Shown here one piece after another: positions 23,983 through 31,684 of a DNA stretch of 64,000 nt (position 1 is the first letter of the stretch; each line of letters opens with the position of its first letter). A program made the position numbers and the translations under genes. The DNA comes from Streptomyces hyderabadensis (lineage in GTDB: Bacteria > Actinomycetota > Actinomycetes > Streptomycetales > Streptomycetaceae): NCBI RefSeq assembly GCF_020404845.1, contig NZ_JAIOJZ010000032.1, positions 17,594-81,593 of the forward strand, written 5' to 3'. The notes beneath the pieces are model-generated. The model saw only the letters and a list, made by a program, of their open reading frames with translations. It had not been told where the DNA came from and searched no databases.

Positions 23983-24504
23983 TCAGCGGCGAGCGCGACG
24001 CGGCGTCAGGAAGCCCTCGTCCCGGGCCTGGCCGATCAGCCTGAGCGACCGGCGCCTGCTGTGCCCGGTCGCGCGCATCACCGCGAGGACCGGGTCGCCG
24101 CCCTGCTCCCGGGCCCTCCGGTACTCCTGGGCGACGCGCCTGCGCCCCTCCCTGCCACGCGGCCACTCGGGCCGGGCCCGCCGCGCCCCGGTCGGGGCAC
24201 CCCGCGCGGGGGCCGCGACGCAGGCCTCGAAGAGGGGGTGCTCCAGCCACTCCGCGAGCACGGCCAGGTCGTCGAGGGACAGCGGCGGCTGGGCCCGTAC
24301 GTCCTCGACCCGCAGGTCCGCGCCGGACAGCACGGCGAGCGCGTCCACCCGGGCGCCGTCGGCGAAGGCCAGCCGGACGTCGAACCACGAGGTCGTGGTG
24401 CCACCCTCGCTCACCACCCAGGCGTGCCGCACGGACATCTCACCGTCGTCCGGACAGCGGTCGGAAAGCTGAAGAGAACGATCAACGAAGGATGCTTCGA
24501 GCAC
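23983..24504 (-). CDS. DUF6214 family protein
   Basis: A 173-residue protein of unknown function, resembling the Streptomyces-restricted DUF6214 family. The conserved block SWFDVRLAFADGARVDALAVLSGADLRVEDVRAQPPLSL lies at about residues 39-77. The C-terminal part is rich in Arg (REGRRRVAQEYRRAREQGGDPVLAVMRATGHSRRRSLRLIGQARDEGFL) and looks like an HTH-type DNA-binding tail. No ribosome-binding site decides the start: GTG at 24504 or the internal ATG at about residue 23 are both possible. There is no operon partner. Confidence 0.7.
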   Translation of the reverse strand: MLEASFVDRSLQLSDRCPDDGEMSVRHAWVVSEGGTTTSWFDVRLAFADGARVDALAVLSGADLRVEDVRAQPPLSLDDLAVLAEWLEHPLFEACVAAPARGAPTGARRARPEWPRGREGRRRVAQEYRRAREQGGDPVLAVMRATGHSRRRSLRLIGQARDEGFLTPRRARR

Positions 24505-24609
24505 ATACGCAACGTAACCGAATGATCACATTCAATACGAACGGAACACGCTTCGTTCACCGAGGGCGGCACCCTGTCAGCGGAGCGAGCCCCGCGGCCC
24601 CCGCCCGCG

Positions 24610-24972
24610 TCAGCCGCTCCCCACGACCGCGGCCTGGCGGGCGGCCGCGGCGAGCAGGGCGTCGAGCAGCCCGGGGAAGAGGGCGTCCAGGTCGTCCCTG
24701 CGCAGGCCGTTCATCTTGGCCGTGCCCCGGTAGGTCTGGCGGATCACTCCGCTCTCGCGCAGCACCCGGAAGTGGTGGGTGGTGGTGGACTTGCTGACCG
24801 GCAGGTCGAAGTGCGAGCAGGAGAACAGGGCGTCGCTGTCGACGGCCAGCTCCCGCACGATCCGCAGCCGCACCGGGTCGGACAGCGCGTGCAGCAGCCC
24901 TTCGAGCCGGATTTCCGCACGCGTCGGATGAGGCAGCGCGCGGGCGCCGGCGGCAGTGGCGGCGAGGGTCAC
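24610..24972 (-). CDS. ArsR-family transcriptional regulator
   Basis: A 120-residue winged-helix regulator from the GTG at 24972 (VTLAATAAGAR), chosen because GGAG lies five bases upstream; the frame stays open to 25161. The HTH is ALSDPVRLRIVRELAVDSDALFSCSHFDLPVSKSTTTHHFRVLRESGVI (about residues 28-76). It contains a single CSH cysteine rather than the ELCVCDL metal-binding motif, so an organic or redox signal is more likely than arsenic. It is divergent from the old yellow enzyme gene, whose promoter carries a palindrome. Confidence 0.9.
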   Translation of the reverse strand: MTLAATAAGARALPHPTRAEIRLEGLLHALSDPVRLRIVRELAVDSDALFSCSHFDLPVSKSTTTHHFRVLRESGVIRQTYRGTAKMNGLRRDDLDALFPGLLDALLAAAARQAAVVGSG

Positions 24973-25034
24973 GGCGACTCCAGTCGGTCGGGGGTTCCAC
25001 CGGACGGCAGGGCTTCCCATTGTACGAAGGACGC

Positions 25035-25069
25035 CGTAGTTTGACATCCGGCGTACTACGAGAGGTACC
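25035..25069 (+). promoter_or_regulatory. Promoter of the old yellow enzyme gene with operator
   Basis: TTGACA (25041-25046) is a consensus -35; GGTACC or TACCGT follow 17 or 19 bp later as possible -10 elements. CGTAGT (25035-25040) and ACTACG (25055-25060) form an inverted repeat framing the -35 and spacer, as expected of an ArsR operator. Confidence 0.6.
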
Positions 25070-25111
25070 GTACCAACCGTCCCGTCCTCGCGACCAAGGG
25101 AGCAGCCCGCC

Positions 25112-26191
25112 ATGAGCGCCCTCTTCGAGCCCCTCCGGCTTCGTGACACCACGATCCCCAACCGGGTCTGGATGCCGCCGATGTGCCAGTACTCCGCCGC
25201 ACCGGAAGGCCCCCTGGCGGGCGTGCCCGGCGACTGGCACTTCGCGCACTACGCCGCCCGCGCGGTGGGCGGCACCGGCCTGATCGTCGTGGAGGCCACC
25301 GGCGTGTCGCCCGAGGGCCGCATCTCCCCGCAGGACCTCGGGCTGTGGAACGACACGCAGGTCGAGGCGTTCCGCCGGATCACGGACTTCCTGCACTCCC
25401 AGGGCACGGTGCCGGCGATCCAGCTGGCCCACGCCGGCCGCAAGGCCTCCACCGCACAGCCCTGGAAGGGCGGGGCGCCGGTGGGAGCGGATGCCCACGG
25501 CTGGCAGCCGCTGGCCCCGAGCGCGCTCGCGTTCGACGAGCGGCACCCGGTGCCGGCCCAGCTGACGATCCCGCAGATCCAGGACATCGCCGGCCAGTTT
25601 GCGCAGGCCGCGCGCCGGGCGCTGGCGGCCGGTTTCGAGATCGCCGAGATCCACGGCGCCCACGGCTATCTGATCCACGAGTTCCTGTCGCCGCACTCCA
25701 ACCACCGCACCGACGCCTACGGCGGCTCGTACGAGAACCGCACCCGGTTCGCCCTGGAGGTCGTCGACGCGGTGCGGGAGGTCTGGCCCGACGACAAGCC
25801 CCTGTTCTTCCGCGTCTCGGCGACCGACTGGCTTCAGGAGGGCGGCTGGACGCCGGACGACACGGTCCGCTTCGCCCGCGACCTCCAGGCCCACGGCGTC
25901 GACCTGCTCGACGTGTCCACCGGCGGCAACGCCCCGCGCGTCCGCATCCCCACCGGGCCCGGCTACCAGGTCCCCTTCGCCGCCCGCGTGAAGGCCGAGA
26001 CCACGCTGCCGGTCGCCGCCGTCGGCCTGATCACCGACGTCGAGCAGGCCGAGAAGATCCTGGCCAACGACGAGGCCGACGCGGTGCTGCTGGGACGCGA
26101 ACTGCTGCGCAACCCGTCCTGGGCCCAGCACGCGGCACGGGAGCTGGGCGCGGACGCCCGGACGCCGGACCAGTACGGCTGGGCCGTATGA
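25112..26191 (+). CDS. NADH:flavin oxidoreductase, YqjM-like old yellow enzyme
   Basis: A 359-residue FMN-dependent ene-reductase in the thermophilic-like/YqjM class, which reduces activated C=C bonds with NADPH. MPPMCQYSA (C25) is the redox-modulating Cys typical of the class, IQLAHAGRKAS follows at about residue 102, and EIHGAHGYLIHEFLSPHSNHRTDAYGG (about 176-202) carries the substrate-binding histidines and tyrosine. The C-terminal NDEADAVLLGRELLRNPSW is the FMN-phosphate region. Divergent ArsR control suggests induction by electrophiles or oxidants. It is complete and cytosolic. Confidence 0.95.
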   Translation: MSALFEPLRLRDTTIPNRVWMPPMCQYSAAPEGPLAGVPGDWHFAHYAARAVGGTGLIVVEATGVSPEGRISPQDLGLWNDTQVEAFRRITDFLHSQGTVPAIQLAHAGRKASTAQPWKGGAPVGADAHGWQPLAPSALAFDERHPVPAQLTIPQIQDIAGQFAQAARRALAAGFEIAEIHGAHGYLIHEFLSPHSNHRTDAYGGSYENRTRFALEVVDAVREVWPDDKPLFFRVSATDWLQEGGWTPDDTVRFARDLQAHGVDLLDVSTGGNAPRVRIPTGPGYQVPFAARVKAETTLPVAAVGLITDVEQAEKILANDEADAVLLGRELLRNPSWAQHAARELGADARTPDQYGWAV

Positions 26192-26212
26192 GGCGGGGTT
26201 TCGCGCGAGGCG

Positions 26213-26241
26213 TTGACTAGAAAGCGCTTGCCCTCTACGGT
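26213..26241 (+). promoter_or_regulatory. Pectate lyase promoter with LacI-type operator in the spacer
   Basis: TTGACT (26213-26218), 17-bp spacer, TACGGT (26236-26241). The spacer holds the palindrome AAGCGCTT (26222-26229), the core of sugar-responsive LacI-family sites. Confidence 0.6.
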
Positions 26242-26388
26242 CCGTTCATCAGCATGACCATCGCGAACGCCGCGGCTCCATACTTCCCCACAAGTTGGAC
26301 CGCGCGTTCGCGCACTCGGTCATGATGACGATCGTCGTTCACGTACATGTTCCGTTCCACCCCCACACCCTATGGAAGGGATCAGAAC

Positions 26389-27189
26389 ATGACCCCTGCG
26401 ACACGACCGCCCGCCCGGCGCGCGGCGACCGGCGCGCTGGCCGCTCTCGGACTCTCGGTTGGCATGCTCATGACCTCCGGAGCCCCTTCGGCGCAGGCCG
26501 CCACCTGGCCGACCCCCAACGGCAGCGAAGGCGTCTCCTCCACCATCGCGGTGTCCGGCACCAAGGACTACGGGATGAAGCGCCTGTACGGCACCGGCGA
26601 CCTGGGCTCCGACGGCCAGGACGAGGACCAGGGCCCGATCCTGGAACTGGCCCCCGGCGCCGTCCTCAAGAACGTGATCATCGGCGCCCCGGCCGCCGAC
26701 GGCATCCACTGCAAGGGCAGTTGCACCCTGCAGAACGTCTGGTGGGAGGACGTCGGCGAGGACGCGGCGACCTTCCGGGGCTCCTCGTCGTCGAACGTCT
26801 ACACGGTCTCCGGCGGCGGCGCCAAGGAGGCCAGTGACAAGGTGTTCCAGTTCAACGGCGCGGGCACGCTGAACGTCTCCGGCTTCGCCGTCAAGAACTT
26901 CGGCACCTTCGTCCGCTCCTGCGGCAACTGCTCGACGCAGTACAAGCGCACGATCAACCTCAGCGGCATCGAGGTCAGCTGGAAGGGCAGCCGGATCGCC
27001 GGCATCAACACCAACTACGGCGACAGCGCGACCCTGCGCGACATCACGATCGTCGGGGACAGCAGCAAGAAGATCGTCCCGTGCCAGAAGTACATCGGCA
27101 ACGACGACGGCGACGAGCCGGACTCGAACGGCTCCGGTGCGGACGGCACCTACTGCAAGTACTCCTCGTCCGACATCACCTACAAGTGA
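26389..27189 (+). CDS. Secreted pectate lyase, PL3 family
   Basis: A 266-residue exported enzyme that cleaves polygalacturonate by beta-elimination with calcium. The signal peptide has a twin-Arg-containing n-region (RPPARRAATG), a hydrophobic core and cleavage at AQA-ATW (about residue 39). The mature parallel beta-helix shows family strings LKNVIIGAPAADGIHCKGSCTLQNVWWEDVGEDAATF (about 98-134) and DKVFQFNGAGTLNVSGFAVKNFGTFVRSCGNC. Four or more cysteines probably form disulfides. Its own promoter has a LacI-type operator, consistent with induction by pectin breakdown products. Confidence 0.92.
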   Translation: MTPATRPPARRAATGALAALGLSVGMLMTSGAPSAQAATWPTPNGSEGVSSTIAVSGTKDYGMKRLYGTGDLGSDGQDEDQGPILELAPGAVLKNVIIGAPAADGIHCKGSCTLQNVWWEDVGEDAATFRGSSSSNVYTVSGGGAKEASDKVFQFNGAGTLNVSGFAVKNFGTFVRSCGNCSTQYKRTINLSGIEVSWKGSRIAGINTNYGDSATLRDITIVGDSSKKIVPCQKYIGNDDGDEPDSNGSGADGTYCKYSSSDITYK

Positions 27190-27193
27190 GGCG

Positions 27194-27973
27194 TCAGGTC
27201 CGGGTGCCGTGCGCCCGGACCTGACCGGACTGCTCCCGCTGGTAGCGCGCGTAGGCGTCCCGCAGGGCTGCTCCCGGCCAGTCGGCCGGGAGCAGCTCCG
27301 CGGGCAGCACCGGGTCGGCCAGCAGATGCCGCACGACGGCCGCGAAGGCGGTGAGGCGGTCCGCCGGACGCCGGGACCGGTCGACCTGGGCGAGCAGCGC
27401 CCGTGCCGTGTCCGCCCAGTCGTCCAGCGGCCACAGGCGCGCGGCCAGGTCACCGGCCGGGGTCCCGGGGCGTGAGACGAGCCGCTCGGCCACCCGGTCC
27501 AGACCCGCGGGCAGCGGGCGGTCGAGGTTGGCGGGACGCAGCCAGACGCCCTCGCGGAGTTCGGCCAGGCGCAGGGTGGTCAGGGCGGCCCGCAGCTCGG
27601 CCCGGGCGGCCGGACCGCGCCCGGTCGCGGTGATCACGAGCGTCTCCCAGTCGCCGTCCCACGCGCGCGTGTGCGGGCGCAGGGCCTCGTCCTGGCGCCG
27701 CTGGCGCTCCAGCAGCCGCTCGCTGAGCCGGTAGCCGGTGTCCGTGCGCCGCAGGTCCCCGGCGGAGGTCATCCGGCTCAGCGCCGCGCGCGCGGTGGAG
27801 GCACCGACGTCGAACCCCGCCACGAGCCGCACCAGGTCCCGCGCCGGCAGCTCCGGGGGATGCGTGCCGAGCAGCAGGCTCAGGACCACCGACCGCGCGG
27901 ACAGCGGACGCAGCGTGAGTCCGTCGGGGGCCTGGGAACCGCTCATCCGCGCGGGCCCGCGTCGTTCGTCCAC
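27194..27973 (-). CDS. PaaX-family transcriptional regulator
   Basis: A 259-residue regulator of the PaaX type (winged-helix N-terminus, then ferredoxin-like and C-terminal helical domains). RSVVLSLLLGTHPPELPARDLVRLVAGFDVGASTARAALSRMTSAGDLRRTDTGYRLSERLLERQRRQDE spans the HTH and wing, and WDGDWETLVITATGRGPAAR is the family's middle-domain signature. PaaX members respond to CoA thioesters. It is divergent from an acyl-CoA dehydrogenase with palindromic and direct repeats between them, so that gene is its likely target. The start may be GTG 27973 or the ATG nine codons in. Confidence 0.88.
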   Translation of the reverse strand: MDERRGPARMSGSQAPDGLTLRPLSARSVVLSLLLGTHPPELPARDLVRLVAGFDVGASTARAALSRMTSAGDLRRTDTGYRLSERLLERQRRQDEALRPHTRAWDGDWETLVITATGRGPAARAELRAALTTLRLAELREGVWLRPANLDRPLPAGLDRVAERLVSRPGTPAGDLAARLWPLDDWADTARALLAQVDRSRRPADRLTAFAAVVRHLLADPVLPAELLPADWPGAALRDAYARYQREQSGQVRAHGTRT

Positions 27974-28009
27974 ATGAGCACGTACTGCATGAGCACGTAC
28001 TGTACGTGC
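27974..28009. promoter_or_regulatory. Candidate PaaX-type operator cluster
   Basis: Two 14-bp direct repeats ATGAGCACGTACTG start at 27974 and 27989. The second is part of a perfect 17-bp palindrome GCACGTACTGTACGTGC (27993-28009). They sit immediately upstream of the regulator's start. Confidence 0.65.
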
Positions 28010-28018
28010 GCCCGTCGT

Positions 28019-28054
28019 GTTGCACTATTGCTGCGCTCGCAGGGAAAGTGCAAC
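28019..28054. promoter_or_regulatory. Second inverted repeat before the acyl-CoA dehydrogenase
   Basis: GTTGCACT (28019-28026) and AGTGCAAC (28047-28054) are perfect 8-bp arms whose centres are 28 bp apart, just upstream of the ATG at 28065. The sequence differs from the adjoining palindrome, so a second factor may bind. Confidence 0.5.
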
Positions 28055-28064
28055 ACTCGGAAGC

Positions 28065-29699
28065 ATGACCTACGCGACGCACGACGTCACCAATCAGCCT
28101 CCTCCCCCGGCTCCCTACGACGCGTCCGACGACACCGCCCTGCTGGAGGGCGTGCGCCGGGAGGGCGCCGGGTGGGCCGAGGACGGCCTGCGGCGGCTGG
28201 GCCGTCGGGCGGGCAGCGCACAGGCGCAGGAGTGGGGCGACCTCGCGAACCGGTACGAGCCCGTGCTGCGCACCCACGACCGGTACGGCAACCGGGTCGA
28301 CGAGGTCGAGTACCACCCGAGCTGGCACCGCCTGATGCGGGTCGCGGTCGGCGAGGGCCTGGCCGGCGCCCCGTGGGCCGACGACCGGCCGGGCGCCCAC
28401 GTCGCGCGGACCGCCGGCGGACTGGTCTGGGGTCACACGGAGGCGGGGCACGGGTGCCCGACCTCGATGACGTACGCGGCCGTCCCGGCCCTGCGCGCCC
28501 AGCCCGACCTGGCGAAGGTCTACGAACCGCTGCTGACCTCACGGGAGTACGAACCGGGGCTGCGGACGCCCACGGACAAGCGCGGACTGCTGGCCGGCAT
28601 GGGGATGACCGAGAAACAGGGCGGCTCGGACGTGCGGACCAACACCACGACGGCCACGGCGACCGCCGAGCCCGGCCTCTACACGCTGCGCGGGCACAAG
28701 TGGTTCACGTCGGCGCCGATGTGCGACGTGTTCCTGGTGCTGGCCCAGGCCGCCGGGGGCCTGTCCTGCTTCCTGGTGCCGCGCGTGCTGCCCGACGGCA
28801 CCCGCAACACCTTCCGCATCCAGCGGCTGAAGGACAAGCTCGGCAACCGGTCCAACGCCTCCTCGGAGCCCGAGTTCGACGGGACGGTGGCCTGGCTGGT
28901 CGGGCCCGAGGGGCAGGGCGTCAAGACGATCATCGAGATGGTCAACTGCACCCGGCTGGACTGCGTGATGGCCTCGGCGACGCTGATGCGCAAGACCCTG
29001 GTCGAGGCCGGTCACCACGTCCGGCACCGCAGCGCCTTCGGCGCCCGGCTGGTGGACCAGCCGCTGATGCGCAACGTCCTGGCCGACCTCGCGCTGGAGT
29101 CCGAGGCCGCGACCGCCCTCACCCTGCGGCTCGCCGGCGCCGCCGACCGCGCCGTGCGCGGTGACGCGGGTGAGGCGGCGTTCCGGCGGATCGCCACCGC
29201 CGTCGGCAAGTACTGGGTGACCAAGCGCGGCCCGGCGTTCACCGCGGAGGCCCTGGAGTGCCTCGGCGGCAACGGCTACGTGGAGGAGTCGGGCATGCCG
29301 CGCCACTACCGCGAGGCGCCGCTGCTGTCGATCTGGGAGGGCTCGGGGAACGTCAACGCCCTCGACGTGCTGCGGGCCCTCGGCCGCTCCCCCGCCTGCG
29401 CGGACGCCCTCTTCGCGGAACTGGCCCTGGCGGGCGGGGCGGACGCCCGGCTGGACGCGGCGGTGACCCGGCTCCGGGCCGGGCTCGGTGCGGCGTCCGA
29501 GACCGGGGCCCGGCGCCTGGTGGAGCTGATGGCCCTCACCCTCCAGGCCTCCCTCCTGGTCCGGCACGCCCCGCCGGCCGTCGCCGACGCCTTCTGCGCG
29601 AGCAGGCTCGGCGGTGACTGGGGGCATTCCTTCGGCACGCTGCCGGACACGGCCGGCCTCGGCGCGATCCTGGCGCGGGCGCTGCCCGAGGAGAGCTGA
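28065..29699 (+). CDS. AidB-like acyl-CoA dehydrogenase
   Basis: A 544-residue flavoprotein of the AidB subgroup of acyl-CoA dehydrogenases, close in length to E. coli AidB (541). Diagnostic strings are LLAGMGMTEKQGGSDVRTNTT (about residues 178-198), HKWFTSAPMCDVFLVLAQ and ALECLGGNGYVEESGMPRHYREAPLLSIWEGSGNV. The catalytic Glu of true dehydrogenases is not assignable with confidence. AidB is tied to alkylation stress; related enzymes act as isovaleryl-CoA-type dehydrogenases. Divergent PaaX-type control suggests response to an acyl-CoA. ETF would be the electron acceptor if it is a dehydrogenase. Confidence 0.92.
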   Translation: MTYATHDVTNQPPPPAPYDASDDTALLEGVRREGAGWAEDGLRRLGRRAGSAQAQEWGDLANRYEPVLRTHDRYGNRVDEVEYHPSWHRLMRVAVGEGLAGAPWADDRPGAHVARTAGGLVWGHTEAGHGCPTSMTYAAVPALRAQPDLAKVYEPLLTSREYEPGLRTPTDKRGLLAGMGMTEKQGGSDVRTNTTTATATAEPGLYTLRGHKWFTSAPMCDVFLVLAQAAGGLSCFLVPRVLPDGTRNTFRIQRLKDKLGNRSNASSEPEFDGTVAWLVGPEGQGVKTIIEMVNCTRLDCVMASATLMRKTLVEAGHHVRHRSAFGARLVDQPLMRNVLADLALESEAATALTLRLAGAADRAVRGDAGEAAFRRIATAVGKYWVTKRGPAFTAEALECLGGNGYVEESGMPRHYREAPLLSIWEGSGNVNALDVLRALGRSPACADALFAELALAGGADARLDAAVTRLRAGLGAASETGARRLVELMALTLQASLLVRHAPPAVADAFCASRLGGDWGHSFGTLPDTAGLGAILARALPEES

Positions 29700-29850
29700 G
29701 CGGCCGGCCCGAAGACACCCCCGACCGGACCCGACACCACCGTCTGACCTGGGGCGGAGCCCTTTCCAGGGGTGACTGTCAGTGGCTGGGTGCAGACTGG
29801 CCCGTGTCCGAGACGAAGGCGTCGACGAGGACGCCGCGGAGGTGATCGGC

Positions 29851-30936
29851 ATGACCGAGGTACTGCTCGCCGTGGGCACCCGCAAGGGCCTGTTCATCGG
29901 GCGCCGGCGGGGTGGCACCTGGGAGTTCGACGAGAGTCCCTACTTCAACGCACAGGCGGTCTACTCGGTCGCCCTCGACACCCGCGGCGGCACCCCGCGG
30001 CTGCTGGCCGGGGGCGACAGCGCGCACTGGGGGCCGTCGGTGTTCCACTCCGACGACCTGGGCCGGACCTGGACCGAACCGGCCGCGCCCGCCGTCAAGT
30101 TCCCCAAGGACACCGGCGCCTCCCTGGAGCGGGTGTGGCAGCTGCACCCGGCGGCCGCCGAACCGGACGTGGTCTACGCGGGCACGGAACCGGCGGCGCT
30201 GTACCGCTCGGAGGACCGCGGTGAGAGCTTCGAGCTGGTCCGCCCGCTCTGGGAGCACCCCACCCGGTCGAAGTGGGTCCCGGGCGGTGGCGGTGAGGGG
30301 CTGCACACCGTCCTCACCGACCGGCGCGACCCCAGGTCGGTGACGGTCGCCGTCTCCACCGCCGGGGTGTTCCGCACCGCCGACGGCGGCGCGAGCTGGG
30401 CGCCGTCGAACTCCGGGGTCTCCGCCGTCTTCCTGCCCGACCCCGACCCGGAGTTCGGCCAGTGCGTGCACAAGGTCGCGCGGGACGCGGCCACCCCGGA
30501 CCGCCTGTACCTCCAGAACCACTGGGGGGTGTACCGCAGCGACGACGCCGGTGCCCACTGGACGGACATCGGCGAGGGTCTGCCCTCCACCTTCGGTTTC
30601 GCGGTGGCCGCCCACCCGCACCGCGGCGACACGGCGTACGTCTTCCCGATCAACGCCGACGCCGACCGGGTGCCCGCGGACCACCGGTGCCGGGTCTTCC
30701 GCACCGCGGACGCGGGCAAGAGCTGGGAGCCGCTCTCGGCGGGCCTGCCCCAGGAGGACCACTACGGCACGGTGCTGCGCGACGCGCTGTCCACGGACGA
30801 CGCGGAGCAGGCGGGCGTGTACTTCGGCAACCGCAACGGCGAGGTGTTCGCCTCGGCCGACGACGGCGACAGCTGGCGGCAGTTGGCCTCCCACCTGCCG
30901 GACGTGCTGTGCGTGCGGGCCGCGGTCGTCGGATGA
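29851..30936 (+). CDS. BNR/sortilin-type repeat protein (sialidase-like propeller)
   Basis: A 361-residue cytosolic beta-propeller with repeated Asp-box-like turns: SDDLGRTW, SEDRGESF, TADGGASW, SDDAGAHW, TADAGKSW and SADDGDSW. The N-terminus TEVLLAVGTRKGLFIGRRRGGTWEF is the usual first blade. Despite frequent labels as exo-alpha-sialidase or glycosyl hydrolase, the Arg triad and Tyr/Glu pair of sialidases are not evident and there is no signal peptide. The start is fixed by GGAGGTGATC before the ATG. Function is unknown. Confidence 0.85.
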   Translation: MTEVLLAVGTRKGLFIGRRRGGTWEFDESPYFNAQAVYSVALDTRGGTPRLLAGGDSAHWGPSVFHSDDLGRTWTEPAAPAVKFPKDTGASLERVWQLHPAAAEPDVVYAGTEPAALYRSEDRGESFELVRPLWEHPTRSKWVPGGGGEGLHTVLTDRRDPRSVTVAVSTAGVFRTADGGASWAPSNSGVSAVFLPDPDPEFGQCVHKVARDAATPDRLYLQNHWGVYRSDDAGAHWTDIGEGLPSTFGFAVAAHPHRGDTAYVFPINADADRVPADHRCRVFRTADAGKSWEPLSAGLPQEDHYGTVLRDALSTDDAEQAGVYFGNRNGEVFASADDGDSWRQLASHLPDVLCVRAAVVG

Positions 30937-30968
30937 ACCGGAGCGGGGGGACCGGCCTTGGCCACCGG

Positions 30969-30999
30969 TTGATCGGCGTCACCCGTACGGCAGTAGGGT
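30969..30999 (+). promoter_or_regulatory. Leaderless-type promoter of ung
   Basis: TTGATC (30969-30974), 19-bp spacer, TAGGGT (30994-30999), then seven bases to the GTG start. The transcript probably begins at or next to the GTG. Confidence 0.55.
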
Positions 31000-31006
31000 G
31001 ACGCCC

Positions 31007-31684
31007 GTGGCACCACGACCCTTGAATGAAATCGTCGAAGCGGGCTGGGCGAAGGCCCTGGAACCCGTCGCGGGGCGGATCACCTCGATGGGTGAGTTCC
31101 TGCGCGCGGAGATCGCGGCCGGCCGCACCTACCTCCCGGCGGGGGCGAACGTCCTGCGGGCCTTCCAGCAGCCCTTCGACGACGTACGGGTCCTGATCGT
31201 CGGACAGGACCCTTACCCCACCCCGGGACACGCCGTCGGGCTGTCGTTCTCCGTGGCCCCCGAGGTACGCCCGTTGCCCGGCAGCCTCGTCAACATCTAC
31301 CGGGAGCTGCACACCGACCTGAATCTCCCGCAGCCCTCCAACGGGGACCTGACGCCCTGGACCCAGCAGGGCGTGCTGCTGCTCAACAGGGCGCTCACCA
31401 CGGCCCCGCGCAAGCCCGCGGCCCACCGCGGCAAGGGCTGGGAGGAGGTCACCGAGCAGGCGATTCGCGCGCTCGCGGCCCGGGGCAAGCCGATGGTGTC
31501 CATCCTCTGGGGCCGCGACGCCCGCAATCTGCGGCCACTGCTCGGCGACCTGCCGGCCGTGGAGTCGGCGCACCCGTCCCCGATGTCGGCCGACCGGGGC
31601 TTCTTCGGTTCCCGGCCGTTCAGCCGGGCCAACGACCTGCTGATGCGCCTGGGAGGTCAGCCGGTCGACTGGCGCCTGCCGTGA
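31007..31684 (+). CDS. ung: Uracil-DNA glycosylase, family 1
   Basis: A 225-residue UDG that removes uracil from DNA and starts base-excision repair. The water-activating loop is GQDPYPTPGHAVGLSFSV (D68), followed by the 4-Pro-like segment, GVLLLNRALTT, and the leucine-loop HPSPMSADRGFFGSRPFSRAN near the C-terminus (catalytic His in HPSP). The length is normal for the family. It is probably leaderless, with a GTG start. The stop codon overlaps the start of the BadF-type kinase gene (GTGA), so the two are co-translated although functionally unrelated. Streptomyces genomes often carry two ung paralogs. Confidence 0.97.
   Translation: MAPRPLNEIVEAGWAKALEPVAGRITSMGEFLRAEIAAGRTYLPAGANVLRAFQQPFDDVRVLIVGQDPYPTPGHAVGLSFSVAPEVRPLPGSLVNIYRELHTDLNLPQPSNGDLTPWTQQGVLLLNRALTTAPRKPAAHRGKGWEEVTEQAIRALAARGKPMVSILWGRDARNLRPLLGDLPAVESAHPSPMSADRGFFGSRPFSRANDLLMRLGGQPVDWRLP

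Noticed and set aside
29851..30936. True sialidase
   Set aside because: Asp-box-like blades are present, but the Arg triad and catalytic Tyr/Glu cannot be identified and there is no signal peptide.
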